In this document: one piece after another, positions 6,297 to 14,726 of the stretch
Numbering within the stretch: the first letter of the stretch is position 1
How the letters are laid out: the number at the start of each line of letters is the position of its first letter
Source: Liquorilactobacillus sicerae
Lineage (GTDB): Bacteria > Bacillota > Bacilli > Lactobacillales > Lactobacillaceae
DNA: 64,000 nucleotides
Reading direction: 5' to 3'
Assembly: GCF_029916425.1 (NCBI RefSeq)
Contig: NZ_JAHAVQ010000004.1
Location: 1 to 64,000, forward strand
The notes under the pieces: model-generated
Told to the model about the DNA's origin: nothing
Seen by the model: the letters and a program-made list of their open reading frames with translations, nothing else
The model's database searches: none
Translations under genes and position numbers: made by a program

Positions 6297-7202
6297 ATGA
6301 AAATTAAAACAGCAGCTTTTGTGGATCAGTTTCCAGAAATTGAAATTTTAAAGAATGAACCACTTGCAAAATATACTAATACCAAAACTGGAGGGCCAGC
6401 TGAACTTTTGGCTTTTCCTAACAACAGTCAGCAATTACGTCAATTGGTTGTCTCAGCTCAGCAAGCAAATCTTGAATTGACAGTATTGGGAAATGCTAGC
6501 AATTTAATTGTCCGAGATGGCGGTTTAGATGGTTTAGTGATTATTTTGCAGAAAATGAATAAAATTACTTGTAGCGCTAATCAAGTGATTGCTGAAGCTG
6601 GAGCCGCAATGATTCGGGCCACGGAAGTTGCTTGGCAAAATGGGCTGACGGGTCTTGAGTTTGCAGCAGGGATTCCTGGTAGTGTCGGAGGAGCAATCTT
6701 TATGAATGCTGGCGCTTACGGGGGAGAAGTGGGGCAAGTTGTTGAGAATGTTAAAGTGATCGATCGGCAAGGAAATTTAAAAACTTATTCGCAAGATGAA
6801 CTCCACTTTAGTTATCGTCATAGTCGAATTCAGGATGAAGATGATTTGGTGATTGAAGCAGTTTTTTCATTAAAATCCGGTCAGCCAGCTTTGATTCGGG
6901 CTAAAATGGATGATTTGAACTTTCGTCGGGCAGCTAAACAGCCGTTGGAATATCCTTCGTGCGGAAGTGTCTTTAAGCGACCAAAGGGATATTACACCGG
7001 AAAATTGATTCATGATGCGAAGCTTCAAGGTTATCGTGTCGGTGATGCACAGGTCTCATTAAAACATGCAGGATTTATCGTTAATTTAAATCATGCAACG
7101 GCTGATGATTATTTAGCAGTAATTCAACATGTTCAAGCAATCATTTGGCAAAAATTTCAAGTTCGTTTAGAAACTGAGGTTCGAATCATCGGTAAAAATT
7201 GA
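6297..7202 (+). CDS. murB: UDP-N-acetylenolpyruvoylglucosamine reductase
   Basis: 301 aa, type II MurB (Bacillus-like, without the extra Tyr-loop domain). FAD-binding segment TVLGNASNLIV and GIPGSVGGA at about 125-133, then CGSVFKRP with S224 as proton donor, and E294 in LETEVR near the C terminus. It makes UDP-MurNAc in peptidoglycan synthesis, in the cytoplasm. SD GGTGAGG lies 12 bp before this ATG. A terminator follows at 7210, so it appears monocistronic. Confidence 0.95.
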   Translation: MKIKTAAFVDQFPEIEILKNEPLAKYTNTKTGGPAELLAFPNNSQQLRQLVVSAQQANLELTVLGNASNLIVRDGGLDGLVIILQKMNKITCSANQVIAEAGAAMIRATEVAWQNGLTGLEFAAGIPGSVGGAIFMNAGAYGGEVGQVVENVKVIDRQGNLKTYSQDELHFSYRHSRIQDEDDLVIEAVFSLKSGQPALIRAKMDDLNFRRAAKQPLEYPSCGSVFKRPKGYYTGKLIHDAKLQGYRVGDAQVSLKHAGFIVNLNHATADDYLAVIQHVQAIIWQKFQVRLETEVRIIGKN

Positions 7203-7209
7203 TTTATGA

Positions 7210-7247
7210 AGTAGTCTGTTGGATAAAAAGGCAGACTACTTTTTTTT
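7210..7247 (+). terminator. terminator after murB
   Basis: AGTAGTCTG (7210-7218) and CAGACTACT (7232-7240) form a perfect 9-bp stem followed by eight T. Confidence 0.85.
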
Positions 7248-7322
7248 AGGCAGTTTTTTTGTAATAATAGTATTGAGATACTTAATGTAGAAAAGTTCAT
7301 AGAAGTTAGGGGGCGGTGCAAA

Positions 7323-9434
7323 GTGGCAATTGTTGAAACAGTCATTGGATTGATTTTAATTGTGCTTGTTTCAAATTTAATCAATCATTATTTCAAATGG
7401 CTGCCAGTTAGTTTAGTTCAAATCCTTTTAGGAACGATTATTGCCTTAATTTTTAATTTAAAGATCGACTTGGATGCTAACTGGTTTTTACTGCTATTTA
7501 TTGCTCCGTTGCTCTATAATGATGGCCGTCGTTTTCCGCGTAAGGAGCTTTGGAAGCTAAAAGGTCCGATTTTTAATAATGCGATTTTACTAGTTTTTTT
7601 GACAATGTTAGTTGGTGGTTTTTTGATTGCTCAGTTGATTCCTAGTATGCCTTTGCCAGTGGGGATTGCTTTAGCAGCCGTTTTAGCTCCAACTGATCCA
7701 ATAGCAGTTCATTCAATATCAAAACAAGTTAGATTGCCGGAAAATGTTTTGCATTTAGTTAGCGGGGAAAGCTTAATCAATGATGCCAGTGGCTTAATTG
7801 GTTTTAAATATGCAATTGCAATTGTAATTACAGGATATTTTTCATTATTCCAAGCAGTTGGAGACTTTTTTTATGTTTCAATTATTGGAGCAATAGCTGG
7901 GTTGTTGTTGATGGGGCTGGTTATCTTAATTATTGAGTGGTTGATAATCAAGGATTTCAATGATGTTGTTTTTAACACCGTCTTACAAGTTTCGATCCCA
8001 TTTATTATCTATCTAGTTACCGAAAAGTATTTACATGCTTCTGGAGTGATTGCTGTGGTTGTCGCAGGAGTCTTTTTTGCAAGTCAACGAAACAATTTTA
8101 TCAGTGTTCAGCCAGAGATTAATTTGGTGACGGAAAGAACTTGGGATATTATTGCTTATTTGCTAAATGGCACAATGTTTACAATTTTGGGAGTGGAACT
8201 ACCCTTTGCCATGCAAGGAGCGATCAAAAGTGATCGAGTTGACACATTTCGGGCATTTTTGTTGATTGGGGCGGTCTGGTTGATTTTATTGATTATTCGG
8301 GTTTGCTGGACATTCGTTTATCAATTATTTGATCGTCAAAAGACTAAAATGTTGGTCAGACTGAAAATTGCGTTAATTTCTGGATTATCGGGTGTTAGAG
8401 GAGCAATCACAATGGCAGGTGTTTTAACGATTCCTTTGACGATTGCCAGCGGTTCACCATTTCCCGAAAGATCCTTAGTTTTATTCTTAGCTGCAGGAGT
8501 AATTATTTTAAGCATGTTAATGGCCATCCTTGTTTTGCCATTTTTAGCTGGTAAGTCATTAGCTATTCAAACACGGGGAGCGAATACTGAATTAGATGCG
8601 GCTGAATTAGAAAGTGATGAGGAACAATCAGCTATTGCTGAAGAACAGATCCCGATTTTAACAAAAAGCCAAGCTAAATTATATATATTAAAAAATGCTG
8701 TTCGCAGTTTGGAAGAACAACGTCGCCAGCAGAATCAATTAGCAGTTTATCAATTGATTTTGGAATACCAATATTTAATTAAGAAACTTGAAATTTCCGA
8801 GGAAGATCAGCCAAATGAAGCCAGTATTATTACCGATGAATTGAAATTAAATCGGGTTGCCATCAAAGGTCAACAAAAAGAATTAAAACGGCTGTACCAG
8901 TCAAATCAAATTCAACAAAACATTTTTCAATATTACCAAAAACGTTTAGAACATCAGTTGAAAGAAATCGATCATGGAGTAGCTTTACCACATTTTGGAT
9001 TACTGTTTAGTTTAAAGCGGATGATTTTGAGCTTTGACCGGCATTTTAAGGTTAAGCATGATGCACAACAGGGAAAAAAATTTATGGCTCAGATTAGATT
9101 AGCTGAACGGGCGTTGGCTAAAACAGCCATTAAAACACTTTCAGAATATTTGCGTGACCCGGCTGTTAACGAAAAGAAATTTAATCGAGAGGCAATCTAT
9201 CATTTAATCATTCGTTATCGAACTTTGATTGAAAAGCAAAAAAATCAAGCTAGCTCAGATCCAACTGCTTTTCAACAGCAAATGAAAAGCTTACGTTTGA
9301 AATCAATCAATGTTCAACGACTGTCTTTGCAGTTTTTGATCGAACAAGGCTATCTAGATCATCGTGCAGCCATGCAGTTAAGACAATATATTAATCACGA
9401 GGAGAATTTGTTGCTGCGGGTTGATCCGGTTTAG
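7323..9434 (+). CDS. CPA1-family Na+/H+ (cation/proton) antiporter
   Basis: 703 aa from a GTG start behind SD TTAGGGGG. Residues 1 to about 405 are hydrophobic with roughly a dozen membrane segments. They include the family motifs LAPTDPIAVHS and SGESLINDASG (Na+/H+ exchanger D and nearby acidic residues), and LSGVRGAITMAG. The remaining 290 or so residues are hydrophilic, charged and helical, a large cytoplasmic regulatory tail seen in NhaP-type proteins of Firmicutes. It probably exports Na+ or K+ against protons for pH and salt homeostasis. The tail overlaps the opposite-strand gene by 44 bp. Confidence 0.88.
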   Translation: MAIVETVIGLILIVLVSNLINHYFKWLPVSLVQILLGTIIALIFNLKIDLDANWFLLLFIAPLLYNDGRRFPRKELWKLKGPIFNNAILLVFLTMLVGGFLIAQLIPSMPLPVGIALAAVLAPTDPIAVHSISKQVRLPENVLHLVSGESLINDASGLIGFKYAIAIVITGYFSLFQAVGDFFYVSIIGAIAGLLLMGLVILIIEWLIIKDFNDVVFNTVLQVSIPFIIYLVTEKYLHASGVIAVVVAGVFFASQRNNFISVQPEINLVTERTWDIIAYLLNGTMFTILGVELPFAMQGAIKSDRVDTFRAFLLIGAVWLILLIIRVCWTFVYQLFDRQKTKMLVRLKIALISGLSGVRGAITMAGVLTIPLTIASGSPFPERSLVLFLAAGVIILSMLMAILVLPFLAGKSLAIQTRGANTELDAAELESDEEQSAIAEEQIPILTKSQAKLYILKNAVRSLEEQRRQQNQLAVYQLILEYQYLIKKLEISEEDQPNEASIITDELKLNRVAIKGQQKELKRLYQSNQIQQNIFQYYQKRLEHQLKEIDHGVALPHFGLLFSLKRMILSFDRHFKVKHDAQQGKKFMAQIRLAERALAKTAIKTLSEYLRDPAVNEKKFNREAIYHLIIRYRTLIEKQKNQASSDPTAFQQQMKSLRLKSINVQRLSLQFLIEQGYLDHRAAMQLRQYINHEENLLLRVDPV

Positions 9435-10110
9435 CAGTTGAATGCTGACTTTCAAGTCGTTGAAATTCAAAGCGGTTAATAAACATACAGCCCCAAATTA
9501 GTAGTTGCAGTGCATACATGAAAGTAACGAAGACCAGCATCCGCCAGCTCCACATACTGATCAACTGTTGTATGACCCATTGAGGATCTAAAATTAAATA
9601 AACAGTGTGCAATCTTAAAAAGCGGCCAATATAAATTCCAATTGCTGATAAAACAAGTAAAATGTTGATCAGAATAACTTGATTAAGCCTACTCCAACGT
9701 TTTAAGTGCCAGAGAACTTGATCCGCTACGTATTCCAAGCTAATTGTTCCCACCAGTGTACAGGCTAAGGCTCCGATCAGCAAGTTGGTGAATTTTAGCC
9801 AAAGATGTAGATTAAAGACCATTAATTTGTTCAAACTGTTGTATGGATCCAACATTGCTAGATGAAACAGATCAGTCAGTTCATAAGGTGCATTTGGGAA
9901 AAATAAGAGCCAGATTATAAATAATAAAAAAAACCAGAAATTATTTTGGCGATAGTCGATGTGAAAACTAATTTCGATTGGAATATATGCTAAGAAGGTA
10001 TTCAATAATAAGAAACTGTAAATTTCGCCTTTTAAATAAACTGTCAAATAAATATAGAGCATGTATGACCAGAAAAATATTCTAAGTAGCCAACGATTCC
10101 TTTTTGTCAT
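9391..10110 (-). CDS. DUF1361 integral membrane protein
   Basis: 239 aa with about six membrane segments. It carries the DUF1361 signature FFPNAPYELTDLFHL at about 71-85. The function of the family is not established. It converges on the antiporter gene: the two stop-proximal regions overlap tail to tail by 44 bp, with no terminator between them. The C terminus is hydrophilic and rich in Q, S and P. Confidence 0.8.
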   Translation of the reverse strand: MTKRNRWLLRIFFWSYMLYIYLTVYLKGEIYSFLLLNTFLAYIPIEISFHIDYRQNNFWFFLLFIIWLLFFPNAPYELTDLFHLAMLDPYNSLNKLMVFNLHLWLKFTNLLIGALACTLVGTISLEYVADQVLWHLKRWSRLNQVILINILLVLSAIGIYIGRFLRLHTVYLILDPQWVIQQLISMWSWRMLVFVTFMYALQLLIWGCMFINRFEFQRLESQHSTAKPDQPAATNSPRD

Positions 10111-10207
10111 TTTTTCACCTGATTTCGAACTTTAATCAATTTTAACAGATTTATTTAAGCAGCAGGCTCAAAAAGCAATTTCTTAACTATTTTGAAAAAA
10201 ACATTAG

Positions 10208-10216
10208 TGATATAAT
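10208..10216 (+). promoter_or_regulatory. extended -10 promoter of the cdaA operon
   Basis: TGATATAAT is a perfect TG-N-TATAAT element 31 bp before the cdaA start. The -35 at the right spacing (TATTTT) is weak. Confidence 0.55.
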
Positions 10217-10246
10217 CAATTTGTTAAAATCAAGGAGGTTAAATTT

Positions 10247-11086
10247 GTGACCAGTGATATCGAAAATTTATTAAGCTGGCAAACGGCAATTCATTTACTG
10301 GATATTTTAGTGGTCTGGTTTGTTATTTATGAATTGATGATGCTGATTCGGGGCACTAAAGCAGTTCAATTATTAAAGGGTGTTGTGGTCATTATCGTCA
10401 TTAAAGTTGTCAGTCTGTATATTGGATTGAAAACTGTTTCTTGGATCACGGACCAAGTGATCAATTGGGGCTTGATTGCAATTATTGTCATTTTCCAGCC
10501 AGAAATTCGCCGCGGTTTGGAACATTTAGGCCGTGGTTCAATTTTTGTTCATAACAATAAGGAAAATGAAAACCAAAATAAAATGATTGATGCTTTGGAT
10601 CAAGCTGTCCAATATATGTCCAAAAGAAGAATTGGGGCCTTGATCACGATTCAAATGAAAACCGGCTTGGAAGATTACATTGAAACCGGGATTAAATTAA
10701 ATGCCAATATTACCGGAGCGTTGCTGATTAACATTTTTATACCCAATACTCCTTTACATGATGGAGCGGTGATCATTAGAGATAACAAAGTCGCGGTGGC
10801 GGCTGCTTATTTGCCACTTTCAGAAAGTAATCTGATTCCCAAAGAATTAGGAACTCGTCATCGAGCAGCAGTGGGAATTAGTGAGGTCACAGATGCCTTA
10901 ACAATAGTCGTGTCTGAGGAAACTGGTGGGGTGACGATCACAAAGAATAACGAACTGCTTCGCGATTTGACCAGAGATGATTATTTAAAATTGCTAAGGA
11001 AAGAATTATTAGTAACTCCACAAAAGTCGAGTCATTCGCCCGTAGTCGGCTTCTTTGAGGGCTTTTTTAAGGAGGGCAAGCATTAA
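10247..11086 (+). CDS. cdaA: diadenylate cyclase CdaA
   Basis: 279 aa with a GTG start 7 bp after SD AAGGAGG. Three membrane helices (about 12-95) precede a DAC domain. Catalytic motifs DGA (172-174) in LHDGAVII and RHR (204-206) in GTRHRAA are intact. It condenses two ATP to c-di-AMP at the membrane, controlling K+ and osmolyte transport and cell-wall homeostasis. The first gene of cdaA-cdaR-glmM; the next ORF starts on its stop codon. Confidence 0.96.
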   Translation: MTSDIENLLSWQTAIHLLDILVVWFVIYELMMLIRGTKAVQLLKGVVVIIVIKVVSLYIGLKTVSWITDQVINWGLIAIIVIFQPEIRRGLEHLGRGSIFVHNNKENENQNKMIDALDQAVQYMSKRRIGALITIQMKTGLEDYIETGIKLNANITGALLINIFIPNTPLHDGAVIIRDNKVAVAAAYLPLSESNLIPKELGTRHRAAVGISEVTDALTIVVSEETGGVTITKNNELLRDLTRDDYLKLLRKELLVTPQKSSHSPVVGFFEGFFKEGKH

Positions 11087-12249
11087 TGAACTGGAATCGA
11101 TTATTTGATAACAAATGGTTTTATCGTTTGCTTGCACTGGTTTTTGCCGTCTTGTTATTTAATTATGTTAATTCGATTGGCATCGTTGATAAGGATCAGT
11201 CATCAGCAGCTGATAATCAAAATGGCAATTCAGTAGTTGCCGAAAGATCTGAAACATTAAATTTTCCGCTAAGCATTAACGTTGATAGTGATAAGTATTT
11301 TGTATCAGGTTACCCAGAAAAAGTCAAAATTAAAATCAGTGGTCAAAGCTCACTGGTGACTGCTGCAACTAATACACGAAATTTTAGCGTTTATGCTGAC
11401 CTGACTGGTTTAAAACCAGGTAAACATTGGGTAAAGCTAAAGCAAGCTGGTTTGAATCGTGATTTAAATTATCAAATTTCACCAGCTAAGATCAAAGTAA
11501 AAATCAGTTTACGAAAAACAAAGACTTTCCCAGTTTCGGTTAGTTACAGTTCTGATCAGCTGGCAAATGGTTATCAAGCTGATAAAGCAGTCGTTAGTCC
11601 AAAAACTGTTACAGTGACCGGAGCAAAAAAAGATGTAGATCGAATTGCAAAAGTCCAGGCAAATTTGCAGTTATCAAGTGGAACTCAATCAACAGTTAAC
11701 CGTCAGGTAATGTTGCAAGCAGTTAACAATAGCGGTAAAATTCTAAACGTAGTTATTAGTCCAGAAACTGTAAAAGTTCGCTTGCCGATTTTTTCATCTG
11801 AAAGTGAAAAAAAATTTCCGTTAAATTTTGTCGCCAGTGGCAATTCAGGCAATTATGATTATAGTTTTTCAAGTAACATTAAGGAAGTTACAGTCAAAGG
11901 AACTAAAAGTGCTTTAGCCAATCTTTCTAAATTTACAGTATCAGTACCAATTGATAATGTAACTTCAGATACGACGAAAGAAGTTGATTTGGTTTTACCA
12001 TCTAAAGGTATTTCAAGTGTTGATCCTAAATCAATCAAGGTAAATATCAATGTCAGTTCAGTTTCGGCGGGCAGTGTTAATTCCGCTAGCAATACAACTT
12101 CGACAAAAAAGAATTCATCAGTATCGACAACTGAAAGCGAAAGCTCTGATTCAGATTCAGAAACATCAAAAACGAATGCAAGTGCTACAACAAATTCAGA
12201 CAGTGAAACAACTTCCAGTTCTTCAACCGGAAGTACAGCAGGAAATTAA
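11086..12249 (+). CDS. cdaR: CdaA regulator CdaR (YbbR-domain protein)
   Basis: 387 aa. One N-terminal membrane anchor (about 13-30) is followed by extracellular YbbR repeats (about three, residues 50-320) and a low-complexity Ser/Thr/Asn tail (about 330-387). CdaR binds CdaA and modulates c-di-AMP synthesis. The ATG overlaps the last base of the cdaA TAA, indicating translational coupling. The Ser-rich tail is longer than the core family needs and may span the wall. Confidence 0.92.
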   Translation: MNWNRLFDNKWFYRLLALVFAVLLFNYVNSIGIVDKDQSSAADNQNGNSVVAERSETLNFPLSINVDSDKYFVSGYPEKVKIKISGQSSLVTAATNTRNFSVYADLTGLKPGKHWVKLKQAGLNRDLNYQISPAKIKVKISLRKTKTFPVSVSYSSDQLANGYQADKAVVSPKTVTVTGAKKDVDRIAKVQANLQLSSGTQSTVNRQVMLQAVNNSGKILNVVISPETVKVRLPIFSSESEKKFPLNFVASGNSGNYDYSFSSNIKEVTVKGTKSALANLSKFTVSVPIDNVTSDTTKEVDLVLPSKGISSVDPKSIKVNINVSSVSAGSVNSASNTTSTKKNSSVSTTESESSDSDSETSKTNASATTNSDSETTSSSSTGSTAGN

Positions 12250-12279
12250 GTTTAGAGACAGAAATGAGGAAGTATATTT

Positions 12280-13638
12280 ATGAAGTATTTTGGAACAGAT
12301 GGTGTCCGTGGAATTGCTAACCAGGAATTGACACCAGAGTTGGCATTTCGTTTAGGTCGTTGCGGTGGTTATGTGTTGACTAAACATGCTAAAGACAGTT
12401 CAAAATCACCACGCGTTTTAGTAGCTCGTGATACGCGGATTTCTGGTCAGTTGTTGGAGCATGCTTTGATTGCTGGTTTACTGTCCGTTGGAATTGAGGT
12501 CTTTTCACTAGGTGTAATTACGACGCCAGGAGTTGCTTATTTGGTCAGAGTCCAAGGAGCTGATGCTGGGGTAATGATTTCGGCTTCACATAATCCGGTT
12601 CAGGACAATGGTATCAAATTCTTTGGCGGAGATGGTTATAAACTCTCTGATGAAAAAGAAGAAGAAATTGAGGCATTGCTCGAAGCTCAAAGGGACGAGC
12701 TACCACGTCCAGCAGCGGATGGTTTAGGGATAGTTAGTGATTATCATGAGGGAAGTTTAAAGTATACTCAGTTTTTGGAACAGACAATTCCTGATGATTT
12801 AAGTAGCTTAAAGATTGCAATTGATGGTGCTAATGGGGCAACAAGTGGGATTGTTTCCCGCTTATTTGCTGATCTGGGAGCGGACTTTCAGACAATGGCA
12901 ACGAATCCGGATGGTTTAAACATTAATAAGGGTGTTGGATCGACTCATCCTGAAGCCCTGGCAAAATTTGTTGTTGAACAAAAAGCACAATTGGGAGTTG
13001 CCTTTGACGGTGACGGTGATCGCTGTATTGCAGTTGATGAATTAGGTAACATTGTTGATGGTGACAAAGTTATGTTTATCTGTGGCAAGTTTCTTAGCGA
13101 ACGGGGACGTTTAAAGAAAAATACAATCGTTACAACAGTTATGAGTAATCTTGGCTTATATAAAGCAATGGAGAAAACTGGACTCAATTCAGTTAAAACT
13201 AAAGTCGGCGATCGTTACGTAGTTGAAGAAATGCTTAAAAACGGTTATAACCTTGGCGGCGAGCAATCGGGACATGTTGTTTTTCTTGATTTTAATACCA
13301 CTGGTGATGGCATGTTGACAGCTATTCAGTTAATGAATGTTGTTAAGCAGACTGGTAAGAAGTTGTCGGAACTGGCAGCTGAGGTCACTAGCTATCCTCA
13401 GGAATTAGTTAATATACCAGTAACTGATAAGTTTGCTGCAACTAAGGATCCACAAATTCAAGCCGCTATCAAGCAAGTTGAAAATAAGATGGGGTCTGAT
13501 GGTCGAGTATTGGTTCGTCCCAGCGGCACAGAAGCTTTATTACGTGTCATGGCAGAAGCTAAGACCAAAGAACAGGTTCATGAATATGTTACGGAAATCG
13601 CACAAGTTGTTCGCGAGCGACTAGGTAAAAATAATTAA
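12280..13638 (+). CDS. glmM: phosphoglucosamine mutase
   Basis: 452 aa, standard length. The N-terminal FGTDGVRG, active-site loop ISASHNP with phospho-Ser at S103, metal-binding DGDGDR, sugar-binding GGEQSGH and phosphate-binding RPSGTE are all present. It converts GlcN-6-P to GlcN-1-P for UDP-GlcNAc synthesis. It is last in the cdaA-cdaR-glmM operon, 30 bp after cdaR. GlmM is known to interact with CdaA in other Firmicutes. Confidence 0.97.
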   Translation: MKYFGTDGVRGIANQELTPELAFRLGRCGGYVLTKHAKDSSKSPRVLVARDTRISGQLLEHALIAGLLSVGIEVFSLGVITTPGVAYLVRVQGADAGVMISASHNPVQDNGIKFFGGDGYKLSDEKEEEIEALLEAQRDELPRPAADGLGIVSDYHEGSLKYTQFLEQTIPDDLSSLKIAIDGANGATSGIVSRLFADLGADFQTMATNPDGLNINKGVGSTHPEALAKFVVEQKAQLGVAFDGDGDRCIAVDELGNIVDGDKVMFICGKFLSERGRLKKNTIVTTVMSNLGLYKAMEKTGLNSVKTKVGDRYVVEEMLKNGYNLGGEQSGHVVFLDFNTTGDGMLTAIQLMNVVKQTGKKLSELAAEVTSYPQELVNIPVTDKFAATKDPQIQAAIKQVENKMGSDGRVLVRPSGTEALLRVMAEAKTKEQVHEYVTEIAQVVRERLGKNN

Positions 13639-13654
13639 AATAATTATAAATTGA

Positions 13655-13698
13655 AAGATCCGGCTAGTAGTGATTCTTCGACTAGCCGGATCTTTTTA
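13655..13698. terminator. bidirectional terminator after glmM
   Basis: AAGATCCGGCTAGT and ACTAGCCGGATCTT form a perfect 14-bp stem with T-runs on the plus side and A-rich sequence on the other. It also serves the convergent small gene at 13705. Confidence 0.88.
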
Positions 13699-13704
13699 GG
13701 AGAT

Positions 13705-13953
13705 TTAGTTTTTAATTAAACGAAACAAGAAATTTAGGATCCTGAAAAATAGGTAAAAGGTCAACGTGATCCAGCTGAGATACCAAATGATCAGCAGAAA
13801 GACGATCAGCCAGTTTCCAGAGTTAACTAACAACCAACCAGTTGAAAATAGTGTCAGAACTTGCTGTTTTTGATAAACCGCGTAAATTAGTTTAACAATT
13901 ATCAGCAACCAAGCTAGGTCAAAACTAATTTTTAATTGATTTAAGTTAATCAT
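13705..13953 (-). CDS. small two-helix membrane protein, unknown
   Basis: 82 aa. There is a short N-terminal helix, two or three strongly hydrophobic segments (about 12-28 and 38-80) and a basic C-terminal end RLIKN. SD CGAGGT lies before the ATG. It is convergent with glmM and shares its terminator. I do not recognise a family. Confidence 0.55.
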   Translation of the reverse strand: MINLNQLKISFDLAWLLIIVKLIYAVYQKQQVLTLFSTGWLLVNSGNWLIVFLLIIWYLSWITLTFYLFFRILNFLFRLIKN

Positions 13954-14045
13954 AATAGCTACCTCGATAAATAATTTTTAATTAACATCAAATTGCAATT
14001 AATTTCATTATAAATAAAAAAATAAAAAAAAAAAGTCAAATTATG

Positions 14046-14074
14046 TTGACAGCGTTTTCATCTTAAGGTACTAT
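14046..14074 (+). promoter_or_regulatory. strong promoter with overlapping cre operator
   Basis: Consensus -35 TTGACA (14046-14051), 17 bp, TACTAT (14069-14074). TGACAGCGTTTTCA (14047-14060) matches the palindromic CcpA cre consensus TGWNANCGNTNWCA at every position and covers the -35, so repression by CcpA on good sugars is predicted. No coding gene follows before the terminator at 14134. Confidence 0.7.
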
Positions 14075-14080
14075 TTAGTC

Positions 14081-14163
14081 ACAAGGTAATTTTATAATTT
14101 ACCTTCTAATCAATTCTCTTTCTCTCTTATGCCAACCACCGCTGCAGTTGCGGTGGTTTTTTT
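14081..14163 (+). ncRNA. candidate cre-controlled small RNA
   Basis: About 83 nt from the predicted start to the terminator. A 5' hairpin pairs AAGGTAA (14083-14089) with TTACCTT (14099-14105). A single-stranded pyrimidine tract TTCTCTTTCTCTCTT (14114-14128) follows, then a 3' terminator hairpin. No SD-preceded ORF is present. The layout (promoter, 5' hairpin, free C/U tract, terminator) is that of a trans-acting regulatory RNA such as the CcpA-repressed RsaI of staphylococci, but no sequence kinship is claimed. Confidence 0.6.
14134..14163 (+). terminator. terminator of the small RNA
   Basis: AACCACCGC (14134-14142) and GCGGTGGTT (14150-14158) form a perfect 9-bp stem with a 7-nt loop and a T-run to 14163. 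Confidence 0.88.
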
Positions 14164-14271
14164 GTTAAATAAAGATTAATCAGCATTAAAGATTAACTAA
14201 AGTCTTTCAACTGAAATTATAATTGGGATAATATAGAATGTGAAGTTTAAAAACTGAAGGAGGAAAAAAAC

Positions 14272-14580
14272 TTGAAGAGTCATGAGACATTAACGCTGAT
14301 TGAAGAAATTACCTTGAATGATGGGACCAGTTATTTTGAAATTTCGAATATGGTTCAAAATGGAAGAGCAGAGTTAGCTGCAATTCGTGGAATGATAAAA
14401 AGTGTCAGAATTCTGCAATTAAACATCCCTCATTCTAGCAGTGTGATCGAGTATGAAAGTTATATCAATGAAAATTTTGAAATGCCATCGGAAAAATTTG
14501 ATCATTTTGAACGTTGGCAAAGAACGCCAGAAATGGAAAAAATTGTTGAGCAAATTTTACAGGAAAACCATATTGCTTAG
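14272..14580 (+). CDS. 102-aa protein of unknown function
   Basis: TTG start 8 bp after a strong SD AAGGAGG. The protein is acidic and soluble, with no membrane segment, no Cys, and a helical C terminus (PEMEKIVEQILQ). It has its own terminator at 14605, so it is probably monocistronic. It lies between the candidate small RNA and the pst operon. I do not recognise it. Confidence 0.7.
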   Translation: MKSHETLTLIEEITLNDGTSYFEISNMVQNGRAELAAIRGMIKSVRILQLNIPHSSSVIEYESYINENFEMPSEKFDHFERWQRTPEMEKIVEQILQENHIA

Positions 14581-14604
14581 AAAAATTGAAAAAGAGTTTT
14601 TTAA

Positions 14605-14638
14605 AAAATTGGGTTGAGTTTTTCAACCCAATTTTTTC
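14605..14638 (+). terminator. terminator before the pst operon
   Basis: AAAATTGGGTTGA (14605-14617) and TCAACCCAATTTT (14623-14635) form a perfect 13-bp stem with a 5-nt loop and a T-tract. Confidence 0.85.
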
Positions 14639-14639
14639 C

Positions 14640-14679
14640 TTTACACAACCGTTACAATAACTAGTCTTTTTCCTTTACA
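14640..14679 (+). promoter_or_regulatory. PhoP (Pho) box array upstream of pstS
   Basis: TTTACA (14640), GTTACA (14651), TAGTCT (14662) and CTTTACA (14673) repeat with an 11-bp period, as in PhoP boxes of Bacillus-type PhoPR. A -10 TACAAT (14689-14694) follows, but the -35 at 17 bp is poor, as for an activator-dependent promoter. Induction under phosphate starvation is inferred. Confidence 0.7.
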
Positions 14680-14726
14680 TTCAAATCATACAATAGGTAT
14701 GTAACAAGGAAGGGAAGAAAGAAAAA

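Noticed and set aside
14129-14179. Short ATG frame inside the candidate small RNA
   Set aside because: No SD, runs through the terminator stem, 16 codons only.
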